Shown here one piece after another: positions 31,331 through 38,841 of a stretch of DNA of 38,841 nt. A program made the position numbers and the translations under genes. Numbering within the stretch: position 1 is the stretch's first letter; each line of letters starts with the position of its first letter. Source of the stretch: an uncultured Alphaproteobacteria bacterium (GTDB taxonomy: Bacteria > Pseudomonadota > Alphaproteobacteria > RF32 > CAG-239); NCBI GenBank assembly GCA_947588655.1, contig CANPYS010000018.1, positions 1-38,841 on the forward strand, given 5' to 3'. The notes below the pieces were generated by a model that saw only the letters and a program-made list of their open reading frames with translations, did no database searches and was not told the origin of the DNA.

Positions 31331-32605
31331 ATGGATTTTCAACAAAACTTTCCGGTGGATAAACTTATCCCTTATGCTCGCAACTCGCGGACACATAATG
31401 ACGAACAAATTGCCCAAATTATGGCCAGTATCAAGGAGTTTGGTTTTACAAACCCAATTCTTATCGGTTCGGATAATGTCATTATTGCCGGACATGGCAG
31501 ACTTTTGGCGGCACAACGCCTTGGCATGACTGAAGTGCCGGTTATACGTTTACCTCACTTGACCGAAACGCAACGCCGGGCATTGGTCATTGCCGATAAC
31601 CGGATCGCCCTCAACGCCGGTTGGGATGAAAAAATGTTAGCGTTGGAGATTGGCGAGCTGAAGGACGAAGACTTTGACCTCGCTAACCTCGGCTTTACTG
31701 ATGATGAACTGAAAGCCCTTGAAAACTTCGGTGATATTCAAGAAACAGAGAATGCTGAAGATGATATTATTCCTGAAGAACCGGTTGAAGCAACTTCAAA
31801 ACGTGGTGACGTTTGGCAGTTAGGTAATCATCGTTTAATGTGCGGCGATACGACCATGATAGACGATTTCAAAAAGTTAATGCAGAACGACGTGGCCGAC
31901 ATGATTTTTACCGATCCGCCTTATAACGTGAACTATGGTGCAACGATGAAAGACAAACTCCGGTATCATACCAGTCCGAACCATGGGCGCACCATTATGA
32001 ACGATAATCTGGGCGAAGATTTCGAACAGTTCCTTTACGATGCCTGTACCAATATGTTGATGTATTGCCAAGGTGCCGCTTACGTTTGCATGAGTTCGTC
32101 CGAACTTCACACTCTTTATTCGGCATTTGTGAAAGCCGGCGGCAAATGGTCCACCTTTATTATTTGGGCTAAAAATACCTTTACCTTGGGCCGGGCCGAT
32201 TATCAGCGACAGTATGAGCCTATCCTCTACGGCTGGGTGAACGACAAACCTCATTATTGGTGTGGTGACCGAAATCAGGCAGATGTATGGGAATATAATA
32301 AACCTCAGCACAATGATCTTCATCCGACCATGAAACCGGTGGAGTTAGTGGAGCGTGCAATTAACAACAGTTCCAAGATTGGTGATATTGTATTGGACGG
32401 ATTTGGTGGTTCCGGAACGACTTTAATTGCCTGCGAAAAGACCGGTCGAGTCGCAAGATTGATGGAATTGGACCCGAAATACTGCGATGTTATCGTGAAA
32501 AGATGGGAAGATTGGACCGGTAAAAAGGCTGTTCTGTTAGAAAGTGGCAAAAATGTAAAAAATAATGCAGAAACAATCACTTATAATGCAGAATTAACTG
32601 GATAA
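31331..32605 (+). CDS. ParB-like nuclease domain fused to an N6-adenine (or N4-cytosine) DNA methyltransferase
   Basis: A 424-residue phage protein. Residues 1-120 are a ParB/Srx-like domain (VDKLIPYARNSRTHNDEQIAQI, IIAGHGRLLAAQRLG). From about 150 there is a SAM-dependent amino-methyltransferase with the catalytic DPPYNV at 195-200 before the SAM-binding DGFGGSGTTLIACE at about 356, the beta-class order. This architecture is common in prophages next to the terminase genes, where it may protect or mark phage DNA. The ATG at 31331 with AAGG upstream is chosen; the frame is open to 31286, but that extension is the repeat cluster. No cognate restriction enzyme is seen. Confidence 0.92.
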   Translation: MDFQQNFPVDKLIPYARNSRTHNDEQIAQIMASIKEFGFTNPILIGSDNVIIAGHGRLLAAQRLGMTEVPVIRLPHLTETQRRALVIADNRIALNAGWDEKMLALEIGELKDEDFDLANLGFTDDELKALENFGDIQETENAEDDIIPEEPVEATSKRGDVWQLGNHRLMCGDTTMIDDFKKLMQNDVADMIFTDPPYNVNYGATMKDKLRYHTSPNHGRTIMNDNLGEDFEQFLYDACTNMLMYCQGAAYVCMSSSELHTLYSAFVKAGGKWSTFIIWAKNTFTLGRADYQRQYEPILYGWVNDKPHYWCGDRNQADVWEYNKPQHNDLHPTMKPVELVERAINNSSKIGDIVLDGFGGSGTTLIACEKTGRVARLMELDPKYCDVIVKRWEDWTGKKAVLLESGKNVKNNAETITYNAELTG

Positions 32606-32662
32606 TTCTTTAAAAAAGAGCGTTCATTGACTTGTAAGAAATAACAACGAAAGGGTATTAAA

Positions 32663-32929
32663 ATGAAAACAGTTAAAACTTACATGGTCAGGAAGCCTTC
32701 AGATATCGATGAGGTCAAAAGCATGACAAAAGCCAAAGCATTCTCGGAGGTTGAATCTCGCACTTATGAAAATTTTGCAAAAGATTTAACAAAACTCTGT
32801 AAGACCTACGGCGTAACGATAAAGTGCATCGGCGGGGTAAGCCTGCACTCGCAAGACGACATGAAAAAACTCCAGGGTTACAGCTCGGATCTGGATAGTG
32901 GCGACATTTTACCCATTTGGAGGGATTAA
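32663..32929 (+). CDS. Small phage protein, 88 residues
   Basis: Not recognised. The product (MKTVKTYMVRKPSDIDEVKS start) is a small mixed alpha/beta, hydrophilic protein without membrane segments. AAAGGG precedes ATG 32663. Its last codons contain the ribosome site of the next gene, with which it forms a three-gene operon ending at the 33501 terminator. Confidence 0.7.
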   Translation: MKTVKTYMVRKPSDIDEVKSMTKAKAFSEVESRTYENFAKDLTKLCKTYGVTIKCIGGVSLHSQDDMKKLQGYSSDLDSGDILPIWRD

Positions 32930-32931
32930 AT

Positions 32932-33303
32932 ATGTATAAAGAAATGCCTGAAGATTTGATGGTCAAGATTAAAGAAGCCGCAGGAATCATTAACAAACAC
33001 AACTGCGCGGTTGATACCATGCTTATCGCTGTCGGAAATAATTTCTATGGGTACCAACCATACCCTCAGCCGAAGAAAAAGAAATACTGTCAAGTAGCAG
33101 GTCAACGGCTTGAGGAAATAAGCCACACGTTTAACGAGGTACATGATGCATTGGCAAAAGAAAACATCGACCTCTTGGTTTGCTTTGTGGCTCTTAAAGA
33201 AGGCGGTGCAACGGTTTTCGTATCTCAAGAAGCTGTTAACCGCCGCCTTGACGTATTTAACGAACTCAAAAAAATGGAGGAATACCATGCCAAAATATCC
33301 TGA
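32932..33303 (+). CDS. Phage hypothetical protein, 123 residues
   Basis: Not recognised. The ATG at 32932 is chosen because GGAGG lies 8 bp upstream. The TTG start at 32917 would overlap that site. The protein is hydrophilic, with a Pro/Lys patch (YQPYPQPKKKKY), a helical segment (EEISHTFNEVHDALAKENI) and a beta-like LLVCFVALKEGGATVFVS. The 3' end overlaps the next gene by 17 bp. Confidence 0.7.
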   Translation: MYKEMPEDLMVKIKEAAGIINKHNCAVDTMLIAVGNNFYGYQPYPQPKKKKYCQVAGQRLEEISHTFNEVHDALAKENIDLLVCFVALKEGGATVFVSQEAVNRRLDVFNELKKMEEYHAKIS

Positions 33304-33484
33304 AATAACGGTTAAACTGATTGGTGAAAATAGCAACGCTTTTAACATATTAGGTATTTGCATTAAAGCAATGCGCAGAGCCGGTTTGACCGAGAAACAA
33401 GTTGATGAATTCAGAATGGAAGCAACATCGGGTGATTATCAACACTTACTAAATACCTGTATGCGATATTTTGAAATAGAATAG
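33287..33484 (+). CDS. Small phage protein, 65 residues
   Basis: ATG 33287 follows GGAGG at 7 bp. The product starts MPKYPEITVKLIGENSNAF and contains ICIKAMRRAGLTEKQVDEFRMEATSGDY. I recognise this only as a short conserved type found in phage and plasmid accessory regions; its function is unknown. It ends 17 bp before a terminator. Confidence 0.75.
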   Translation: MPKYPEITVKLIGENSNAFNILGICIKAMRRAGLTEKQVDEFRMEATSGDYQHLLNTCMRYFEIE

Positions 33485-33500
33485 AAACCGCACAAAAAAT

Positions 33501-33530
33501 AAGGGATCGGATTAAAACCGGTCCCTTTTT
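33501..33530 (+). terminator. Intrinsic terminator between convergent phage genes
   Basis: AAGGGATCGG, loop ATTAAAA, CCGGTCCCTT with one G-T pair, followed by T's; works on the + strand. Confidence 0.85.
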
Positions 33531-33544
33531 TACTGGATAATAAT

Positions 33545-33910
33545 TTAGGCGTTGGTCTTTAGGTAATACGTCCGTACGCCGTCATTCTTTTCGGAGACGA
33601 TGGTTGCTTTAGTTTTTTTAGCGTAAAGCGACATTGCGCCGCGGATCGAGTTTTCTTTCCACCCGAGGGCCTCAGCCATCTCTTTTAAGGTAGCACCTTC
33701 CGGGCGGCCGAGCATAACAACCATAAAGGCTATTTTATCGTGCTTGTCTATCTCGACCGGTTGCAGCTGTGTGACTGTTGGCACCGGATCGGCCTTTGTC
33801 TCGGTCTCAACCGCAACCTTGTCTAAGGTTTTTAACCCCTTAACTGTGATATGGGAGGTGGATTTTTTAGTTGTAGCCTTAGTTACTGTTTTTGTCTTTT
33901 GTGTTGTCAT
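33545..33910 (-). CDS. DUF3489 protein
   Basis: A 121-residue protein on the strand opposite to the other phage genes. The N-terminal 50 residues are Thr/Lys-rich and low in complexity. The C-terminal part is the DUF3489 domain, a winged-helix-like fold: KIAFMVVMLGRPEGATLKEM, AEALGWKENSIRGAMS and a final strand pair VRTYYLKTN. It probably binds DNA. It faces terS divergently across a 90-bp spacer. As the only minus-strand gene of the prophage in view, it may be expressed in the lysogen (inference). Confidence 0.88.
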   Translation of the reverse strand: MTTQKTKTVTKATTKKSTSHITVKGLKTLDKVAVETETKADPVPTVTQLQPVEIDKHDKIAFMVVMLGRPEGATLKEMAEALGWKENSIRGAMSLYAKKTKATIVSEKNDGVRTYYLKTNA

Positions 33911-34000
33911 TTTTTGATCCTTTCTATCTGGTTAACACACTTGAATGAATGCTTGGAAATAAAATTATATCCAGTAAATAATGCAAGAAAGTGAAGAAAT

Positions 34001-34510
34001 ATGGCAAATAAAGTGTCAATGCGGGAATATGCCCGACTTCGAGGGGTAAATTTAAGTGCAGTTCAGAACGCAATCAAGTCCGGCCGCATTCATACAGAAC
34101 CTGACGGTAAAATAGATGTAGAAGAAGCTAATCGCGACTGGTTTATCAATACGGACCAATCAAAACAACGCAAACCCGATCCGATTTTCGAATCACAGAT
34201 AGGGAGCCGTCCCAATAATATGGGAACGTTTCAACAGGCCAAAACAGCCGATGTTTATTACCGGGCCATGATTGCTAAGGCCAAATTGAGAGTTTTAAAT
34301 GGTGAAGTCGTTGATAAGAAAAAAGCCGCCAACTATGCATACACGCTCGGCCGATCGATCAGAGATTTGATGTTAAGCTTTCCTGTGCGCTATGGTGCGG
34401 TAATTGCCTCGGAATTAGGTGCGGATGAACATACAACAACGTTAATTTTGGAGAAATATATCTGTGAGCTCCTCTCAAACAGTGAAGAACTTCTCGACCG
34501 AAAACTTTGA
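34001..34510 (+). CDS. Terminase small subunit-like protein (Nu1 type)
   Basis: A 169-residue protein with an N-terminal helix-turn-helix (VSMREYARLRGVNLSAVQNA) followed by the Nu1-like turn IKSGRIHTEPDGKIDVEEANRDW. A charged middle and an oligomerisation-type helical C-terminus follow (YYRAMIAKAKLRVLNGEVVDKKKA). It should recognise phage DNA and recruit the large subunit. The ATG at 34001 has only a weak GAAGAA upstream. The gene overlaps terL by 47 bp. Confidence 0.85.
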   Translation: MANKVSMREYARLRGVNLSAVQNAIKSGRIHTEPDGKIDVEEANRDWFINTDQSKQRKPDPIFESQIGSRPNNMGTFQQAKTADVYYRAMIAKAKLRVLNGEVVDKKKAANYAYTLGRSIRDLMLSFPVRYGAVIASELGADEHTTTLILEKYICELLSNSEELLDRKL

Positions 34511-36404
34511 TTTGGAAGGTTTTATTGCCTGCGAATTTTTCAAAGGGTTGGAACCGGACAGCTACATGTCGGTATCAGATTGGGCAGATGCCTACCGGAC
34601 TTTATCATCAAAGTCAGCGGCGGAACCCGGACGGTGGCGAACCAAACGTACGCCTTACTTAAAAGAGATTATGGACTGCCTTTCGCCCCGTTCTCCAATC
34701 CAAAAGGTTGTTTTTATGAAAGGGGCACAAATCGGTGGCACCGAGTGCGGCAATAATTGGATCGGCTACATCATTCACAAGGCTCCCGGTCCAATTATGG
34801 CTATCTCGCCAACTGTGGAAATGGCCAAGCGTAACTCGCGCCAGCGTATCGATCCGCTGATTGAGGATTGTCCGACACTTAAAAACCTGGTCAGTTCCGC
34901 CCGGTCACGCGATAAAGGTAACACCATGCTGTCAAAGGACTTCCAAGGTGGCGTGCTCGTAATGACCGGTGCGAATTCTGCTGTCGGGCTTCGTTCCATG
35001 CCGGCTCGATACCTGTTTATGGATGAGATTGACGGTTATCCGGCCGATATTGAGGGAGAAGGCGATCCGATCCTATTGGCAGAGCGGAGAACAGCAACAT
35101 TTAACACCAAGAAAAAGATATTTTTGGTTTCAACACCGACAATAAAAGGAGTTTCAGCCATTGAGCGCGAGTTTTCGCACTCGGATCAACGGTATTATAA
35201 GTTGCCTTGCCCGTTCTGTGGCTGTTTTCAGGCCCTTAAATGGGAACAAATCCATCCGCAGGAAAACGGCGTTGTCTTTTATGAATGTGAACATTGCCAT
35301 AAGCTGATTGCGGAACATTATAAAACGCAGATGTTGGAAGCCGGTCATTGGGAAGCGACTGCAGAATCTATTGACGGACTGACGGCCGGTTTTCATCTGT
35401 CCTCGCTTTACTCTCCGGTCGGGTGGCTATCATGGGCTGAATGCGTACAAATTTACGAAAAAGCCAAGAAAGATGCCACACTGATGCAGGGGTTTCGGAA
35501 TACCATTCTCGGTGAAACTTACGAACAGGAAAGCGAAGCTCCGGAATGGCAAAGGCTCTATGAAACTCGGGAAAATTACCCGATGGGCGTTGTGCCGCGC
35601 GATGGTTTATTCCTGACCGCCGGCGTGGATATTCAAAAGAACCGTATCGAATGTGAAGTGGTCGCTTGGGGCCGGCAAAAACAGAGCTGGTCTGTTGACT
35701 ATTACGTTTTGGACGGTGACACTGCTAAGCCGGAGGTTTGGGCCAAACTGGCCGATGTGGTCAATAAGGACTATCCGCACGAAAGCGGGATCACAATGCC
35801 GATCCGGGTGATGTGCGTTGACTCCGGTTATGCCACGCAAGACGTTTATTCGTTTGTGCGCCAGTTTAACCAAGCCATTTGGGGTGGTAATGGTGCCAGG
35901 GCCAATGCGCCCAGAACCGTTGTTGCCATTAAAGGGCAAAGTCGTGATACCGCGATGATCCTATCCACTTCAAAGGCCGATACGAAAAAGAAAGGTCTGA
36001 AAGTATGGAATGTATCCGGTCCGGTTATCAAAACTGAGCTTTATCGGTGGTTAAAAATGGAACGAATCGGCGAAAATGCAACTGATTTCGGTCGTTGTCA
36101 TTTTCCTCAGTATGCGGAGGAGTATTTTAAACAGCTGACAGCAGAGCGCCAAATTGTCAAGATAAGCAACGGTTATCCGAAATCCGTCTGGGAAAAAGAC
36201 CCGACTCGACGAAACGAAGCTTTAGACTGCCGCGTTTATGCGCGTGCCGGTGCGGCAATTTATGGCCTTGACCGATTAAGTGAAAAGGCGTGGCAAGAAC
36301 TGGAAGCGGCTATTCCAAAGGAACCGAACCAAAAAGTAAAAGTTAAAAAACAACCGAAATTTATTCAAATCCAACCCACAAAGGTAAATGATCCATGGCT
36401 ATAA
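34464..36404 (+). CDS. terL: Terminase large subunit, GpA family
   Basis: A 646-residue DNA-packaging motor. The ATPase has a Walker A-like KGAQIGGTE at 86-94 and Walker B YLFMDEIDGYP at 183-193. A Cys-rich zinc-finger-like region at about 249-283 has CPFCGCF and CEHCHK. The nuclease part follows with GVDIQKNRIECEVVAWG and the conserved Asp in MCVDSGYAT. It pumps DNA into proheads and cuts at each end. The start is taken as GTG 34464, inside terS, with GGAG upstream. It overlaps gpW by 10 bp. G+C content is visibly higher than in the cargo genes. Confidence 0.96.
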   Translation: MSSSQTVKNFSTENFDLEGFIACEFFKGLEPDSYMSVSDWADAYRTLSSKSAAEPGRWRTKRTPYLKEIMDCLSPRSPIQKVVFMKGAQIGGTECGNNWIGYIIHKAPGPIMAISPTVEMAKRNSRQRIDPLIEDCPTLKNLVSSARSRDKGNTMLSKDFQGGVLVMTGANSAVGLRSMPARYLFMDEIDGYPADIEGEGDPILLAERRTATFNTKKKIFLVSTPTIKGVSAIEREFSHSDQRYYKLPCPFCGCFQALKWEQIHPQENGVVFYECEHCHKLIAEHYKTQMLEAGHWEATAESIDGLTAGFHLSSLYSPVGWLSWAECVQIYEKAKKDATLMQGFRNTILGETYEQESEAPEWQRLYETRENYPMGVVPRDGLFLTAGVDIQKNRIECEVVAWGRQKQSWSVDYYVLDGDTAKPEVWAKLADVVNKDYPHESGITMPIRVMCVDSGYATQDVYSFVRQFNQAIWGGNGARANAPRTVVAIKGQSRDTAMILSTSKADTKKKGLKVWNVSGPVIKTELYRWLKMERIGENATDFGRCHFPQYAEEYFKQLTAERQIVKISNGYPKSVWEKDPTRRNEALDCRVYARAGAAIYGLDRLSEKAWQELEAAIPKEPNQKVKVKKQPKFIQIQPTKVNDPWL

Positions 36405-36631
36405 ACATAGAAATTCTTAAAACTCGCCTGACGGAAGCCGAAGAAGCTTATCACAAACTGATGATCGGCGAAAAGGAGGTTTCGGTCAGCGTTGGCAACT
36501 TTGGCTCAACAACCTATAACCAAGCGAGCCGGACGGCTCTTGAAAGCTACATCAGCTCTCTTAAATCGCAAATTGCCGCGGCGGAAGGTACACCAACATG
36601 TCGTCGCCGGATTATGAAAGTGAGTTTTTAA
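36395..36631 (+). CDS. gpW-like head-tail joining protein
   Basis: A 78-residue protein in the lambda gpW position. It contains LKTRLTEAEEAYHKLMIGEKEVSVSV, like gpW's N-terminal helix and hairpin, and SRTALESYISSLKSQIAAAEG as the second helix. gpW closes the portal to hold DNA and connect the tail. It overlaps terL by 10 bp and the portal gene by 34 bp. Confidence 0.85.
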   Translation: MAINIEILKTRLTEAEEAYHKLMIGEKEVSVSVGNFGSTTYNQASRTALESYISSLKSQIAAAEGTPTCRRRIMKVSF

Positions 36632-38070
36632 TGACAGACACATCACACAAAGCAGCTTCGCAAACTTTGCGAGAAATTGCCTCATGGCTACCGGGCCGTG
36701 GTTCTGCTGACAGCGATTTGTTGCCGGAACTGGATACGATGGTTGCCCGGTCGCGTGACTTAACACGTAATCATGGGATTGCCGCCGGAGCCATGCAAAC
36801 TTTGTCCGACAATATAGTCGGCACCGGGTTTCGTTTATCGGCAAAGCCTGATTATAAGGCTCTTGGCAAAACCAAGGAATGGGAAGAAGAATGGCAGGCA
36901 CACGTTGAAAGTTTATGGCGATCCTGGTCCGAAACTTTTGAATGTGATGCGGCGAAATCCTTAACTTTCCATGGCCTGACGACACAAGTTTTCAAATCTT
37001 GCCTGATTAATGGCGAGGCTTTGGCTATCCCGCTATGGTTGAAAGACCGGAAGTTTTCTACTGCCATTCAGTTAGTAGAACCGGACCGACTGTCTAATCC
37101 AAACGGCCAAACGGATAGCAAAACTCTCCGCGGTGGTATTGAAATAGATAAATATGGCGCTCCGATTGCCTACTATATTCAAAAGGACCACCCGGGCGAC
37201 TTTTGGGCAGATCTTAAGTCTTGGGAACGTATTCCAGCTTTTACGCCTTTTGGTCGGAGACGAGTTCTGCATATTCACGATATCAGCCGTATCGGGCAAT
37301 CTCGCGGAAAGCCTGTTCTCAGTTCCATTATGCCGATGTTCAAAATGTTGGACCATTATGAACGATCCGAGCTTCAGGCCGCGATCGTCAACGCAATGAT
37401 AGCCGCGTTTATTGAAACGCCGATGGATGGTGAAAGTCTAAACGAACTGTTCGGCGGTTCAAGTGATGATTACCTGTCGGCAAAAAAGGATTGGCAGGTA
37501 AAGCTTGAGGGAGGATCAATTATCCCGATATTTCCCGGAGATAAGGTTGCGCCATTTACGCCATCTCGTCCGAACTCGGCTTATGGAGCTTTCGTTGAAA
37601 ACTTACTCCGACATATCGGCACTGGGCTTAACATTCCTTATGAATTGCTCTTGAAAGACTTTTCAAAAACGAATTATTCATCTGCCCGCTCGGCATTATT
37701 GGAAGCCTGGCGATACTTTAACGGTCGCCGGCAATGGCTTTCCACTTATTGGGCCACGCCGGTTTATGAGCTTTGGTTGGAAGAAGCCGTCAATAAAGGA
37801 CTGGTTGATGCACCGGACTTTTACGAGAACCGCTACGCTTACACAAGATGTAAATGGATCGGTCCTGGTCGTGGTTGGGTTGATCCGGTCAAAGAGGCTC
37901 AGGCTTGTAAATTGAGAATGGAGATAGGATTATCCACACTTGAAAACGAATGTGCGAGCCAAGGTTTAGACTGGGAAGAAGTTTTAGAGCAACGAGCCAG
38001 AGAAAAAGATAAATTAAATGAATTAGGACTTGTTAACTCATTAATTATGTCAGAAAATGGCAGTATATAA
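36598..38070 (+). CDS. Portal protein, lambda gpB family
   Basis: A 490-residue portal. Recognisable segments are RSRDLTRNHGIAAGAMQTLSDNIVGTGFRL (split here as RSRDLTRNHGIAAGAM and DNIVGTGFRL), the VEPDRLSNPNG region, HIHDISRIGQSRGKP and LNIPYELLLKDFSKTNYSSARSALLEAW (as PYELLLKDFSKTNYSSARSA). It forms the dodecameric ring through which DNA enters the capsid. The ATG at 36598 with GGAAGG upstream is chosen; ATG 36631 is a shorter option. In lambda-type modules a head protease gene follows; here none does within the window. Confidence 0.95.
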   Translation: MSSPDYESEFLMTDTSHKAASQTLREIASWLPGRGSADSDLLPELDTMVARSRDLTRNHGIAAGAMQTLSDNIVGTGFRLSAKPDYKALGKTKEWEEEWQAHVESLWRSWSETFECDAAKSLTFHGLTTQVFKSCLINGEALAIPLWLKDRKFSTAIQLVEPDRLSNPNGQTDSKTLRGGIEIDKYGAPIAYYIQKDHPGDFWADLKSWERIPAFTPFGRRRVLHIHDISRIGQSRGKPVLSSIMPMFKMLDHYERSELQAAIVNAMIAAFIETPMDGESLNELFGGSSDDYLSAKKDWQVKLEGGSIIPIFPGDKVAPFTPSRPNSAYGAFVENLLRHIGTGLNIPYELLLKDFSKTNYSSARSALLEAWRYFNGRRQWLSTYWATPVYELWLEEAVNKGLVDAPDFYENRYAYTRCKWIGPGRGWVDPVKEAQACKLRMEIGLSTLENECASQGLDWEEVLEQRAREKDKLNELGLVNSLIMSENGSI

Positions 38071-38147
38071 TGAAACATATCTTGATATGTGAATAAAATT
38101 ATACTAGAACATTTGATGTGAAGGCTTCATGAACCTTCGAATAATAA

Positions 38148-38161
38148 CTTTAATATTAAAG
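38148..38161. promoter_or_regulatory. 14-bp perfect palindrome before the lipoprotein genes
   Basis: CTTTAATATTAAAG, 16 bp before the start at 38178. Two further dyads, ACATATC/GATATGT near 38077-38092 and GAAGG/CCTTC near 38120-38138, lie in the same A+T-rich spacer. Possible operator sites of the cargo genes. Confidence 0.4.
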
Positions 38162-38177
38162 AAAGGAAATATCACAT

Positions 38178-38498
38178 ATGAAAAAACTTCTTAGTATAGC
38201 TATTGTTGCATTAGCACTAACAGGATGCACAACAGCTCCATTTATGCCATCAACTGGTGCTCTTTATACAAATAATAAAGCTCCTCTACAACTTGAATAC
38301 AATAATACAGACTTAGGACATAAAGTTGGTCAAGCTTCATCTCATAGTTTTGTAGGATTGTTTGCATTTGGTGATACAAGTGTACAAGCAGCTGCAAAAG
38401 ATGGAAACATTAAAGTAATTAAACATACAGACTATGAATTTACAAATGTATTCTTTGGTTTATTTACTAAAACAACAGTTTATGTATATGGAGATTAA
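38178..38498 (+). CDS. TRL-like small lipoprotein
   Basis: A 106-residue lipoprotein: signal peptide MKKLLSIAIVALALTGC with the lipobox LTGC (Cys17), then TTAPFMPSTGALYTNNKAPL, GQASSHSFVGLFAFGDTSVQAAAKDGNIKVIKHTDYEF and a final strand TTVYVYGD, which together match the TRL-like family. Asp is not at +2, so outer-membrane location is likely. AAGGAA precedes the ATG. Base composition is far richer in A+T than the portal gene before it. Role unknown; possibly lysogenic conversion cargo. Confidence 0.8.
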   Translation: MKKLLSIAIVALALTGCTTAPFMPSTGALYTNNKAPLQLEYNNTDLGHKVGQASSHSFVGLFAFGDTSVQAAAKDGNIKVIKHTDYEFTNVFFGLFTKTTVYVYGD

Positions 38499-38500
38499 TA

Positions 38501-38767
38501 GTGAGAAAAGTATTCGCAATCTTATTTGTGATGCTTCTTCTTCCTGGGTGTGTTTCAGCACCAAAGGCACCATTTGCTCCATCTAGTGGTCTGTTCTATA
38601 CTGAAATTAAAGCTCCTTTAACAACGGACTTTAATAAGCAAAAAATTACAAAGACATATGGACAAGCGTCATCAACACATGTAGCATATTATATTCTCAG
38701 TTTTGCTATTGGTGATGACTCTATTAATAAAGCCATTAAAGATGGAATGCTAAAAAATGCAGCATAA
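38501..38767 (+). CDS. Second TRL-like lipoprotein, shorter paralogue
   Basis: An 88-residue lipoprotein starting at a GTG with GGAG upstream, 2 bp after the previous gene. The signal peptide ends at LLLPGC (Cys17). The mature part repeats the pattern of its neighbour (APFAPSSGLFYTEIKAPL, YGQASS, SFAIGDDSINKAIKDG) but stops at MLKNAA, about 20 residues before the family's last strands (HTDYEF to VYVYG). It is a tandem duplicate with a lost C-terminus; neither other frame restores it in the bases that follow. Confidence 0.75.
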   Translation: MRKVFAILFVMLLLPGCVSAPKAPFAPSSGLFYTEIKAPLTTDFNKQKITKTYGQASSTHVAYYILSFAIGDDSINKAIKDGMLKNAA

Positions 38768-38830
38768 AAGGACAAAATTAGCAAATATTGATTTTAAGTT
38801 AAAAGATAAATTTGTAGGGAGGGAAATTCC

Positions 38831-38841
38831 ATGAAAATAAT
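38831..38841 (+). CDS. Start of a further gene, cut by the right edge
   Basis: ATGAAAATAAT follows AGGGAGGG at about 8 bp. Only Met-Lys-Ile is visible. Confidence 0.4.

Larger units (their letters stand above)
23433..38841. mobile_element. Prophage, right part missing or beyond the window
   Basis: From just after the tRNA terminator to the right edge the genes are phage-type: large serine recombinase with its DUF2924 partner, sigma-like and replication-type genes, ParB-methyltransferase, DUF3489, TerS, TerL (GpA), gpW and portal. The left boundary is only approximate; no att core was identified. No tail, capsid, lysis or repressor genes are visible. Two blocks, 28334-31123 and 38071-38841, are much richer in A+T than the packaging genes and look like cargo. 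Confidence 0.85.

Overview
The window looks like a chromosomal segment of an A+T-rich, probably host-associated alphaproteobacterium. LpxI (the alphaproteobacterial-type UDP-diacylglucosamine hydrolase) sits in a cca-lpxI-lpxB-comEC run, and the phage genes (DUF2924 + large serine recombinase, DUF6362, ParB-methyltransferase, DUF3489, GpA terminase) are of the kind seen in alphaproteobacterial prophages. A Bacteroides Mpi-like invertase relic and fucosylation genes fit a gut or mucosal setting, but that is inference. No rRNA is present, so no species is claimed.

Region 1 (1-8274, all minus strand) is a surface-polysaccharide operon read right to left: SGNH hydrolase, GT10 fucosyltransferase, GDP-fucose synthase, a split transketolase pair, an NAD-dependent epimerase/reductase, a ColD/RfbH-type 3-dehydratase (His in place of the PLP lysine), a left-handed beta-helix acyltransferase and the start of another epimerase. 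Most genes abut or overlap. The last two carry G10 and G9 tracts inside the reading frame, so they are strong candidates for slipped-strand phase variation. Together the genes could make and transfer a GDP-linked fucose-type or C-branched 3,6-dideoxy sugar.

Region 2 (8275-9389) is a repeat- and hairpin-rich spacer followed by an invertase-family serine recombinase interrupted by one stop codon. Region 3 (9430-23174) is ordinary chromosome: mutY, an L,D-transpeptidase-fold protein whose nucleophile Cys is Ser, an esterase, msrAB, an outer-membrane-type protein, cca-lpxI-lpxB-comEC, two unrecognised genes (one with a 33-bp tandem repeat), nagB-nagA, slyX and an exported nitroreductase-like protein. 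A tRNA-Pro(CGG) with promoter and terminator follows.

Region 4 (about 23433 to the right edge) is a prophage without its right end: integration genes, a sigma-like protein, replication-type genes, then an accessory block (phage metK and a strikingly A+T-rich DUF4209/HEPN-like gene with its own promoter), a ParB-methyltransferase behind a cluster of TTGGGTGGTCAC repeats, small genes, DUF3489, and terminase-gpW-portal. Where the capsid protease/scaffold genes would be expected, there are instead two A+T-rich TRL-like lipoprotein genes, so the module is either interrupted by cargo or truncated.

The most interesting leads are the polysaccharide module with its two poly-G switches, and the metK + DUF4209 cargo with the repeat-fronted ParB-methyltransferase in the prophage.
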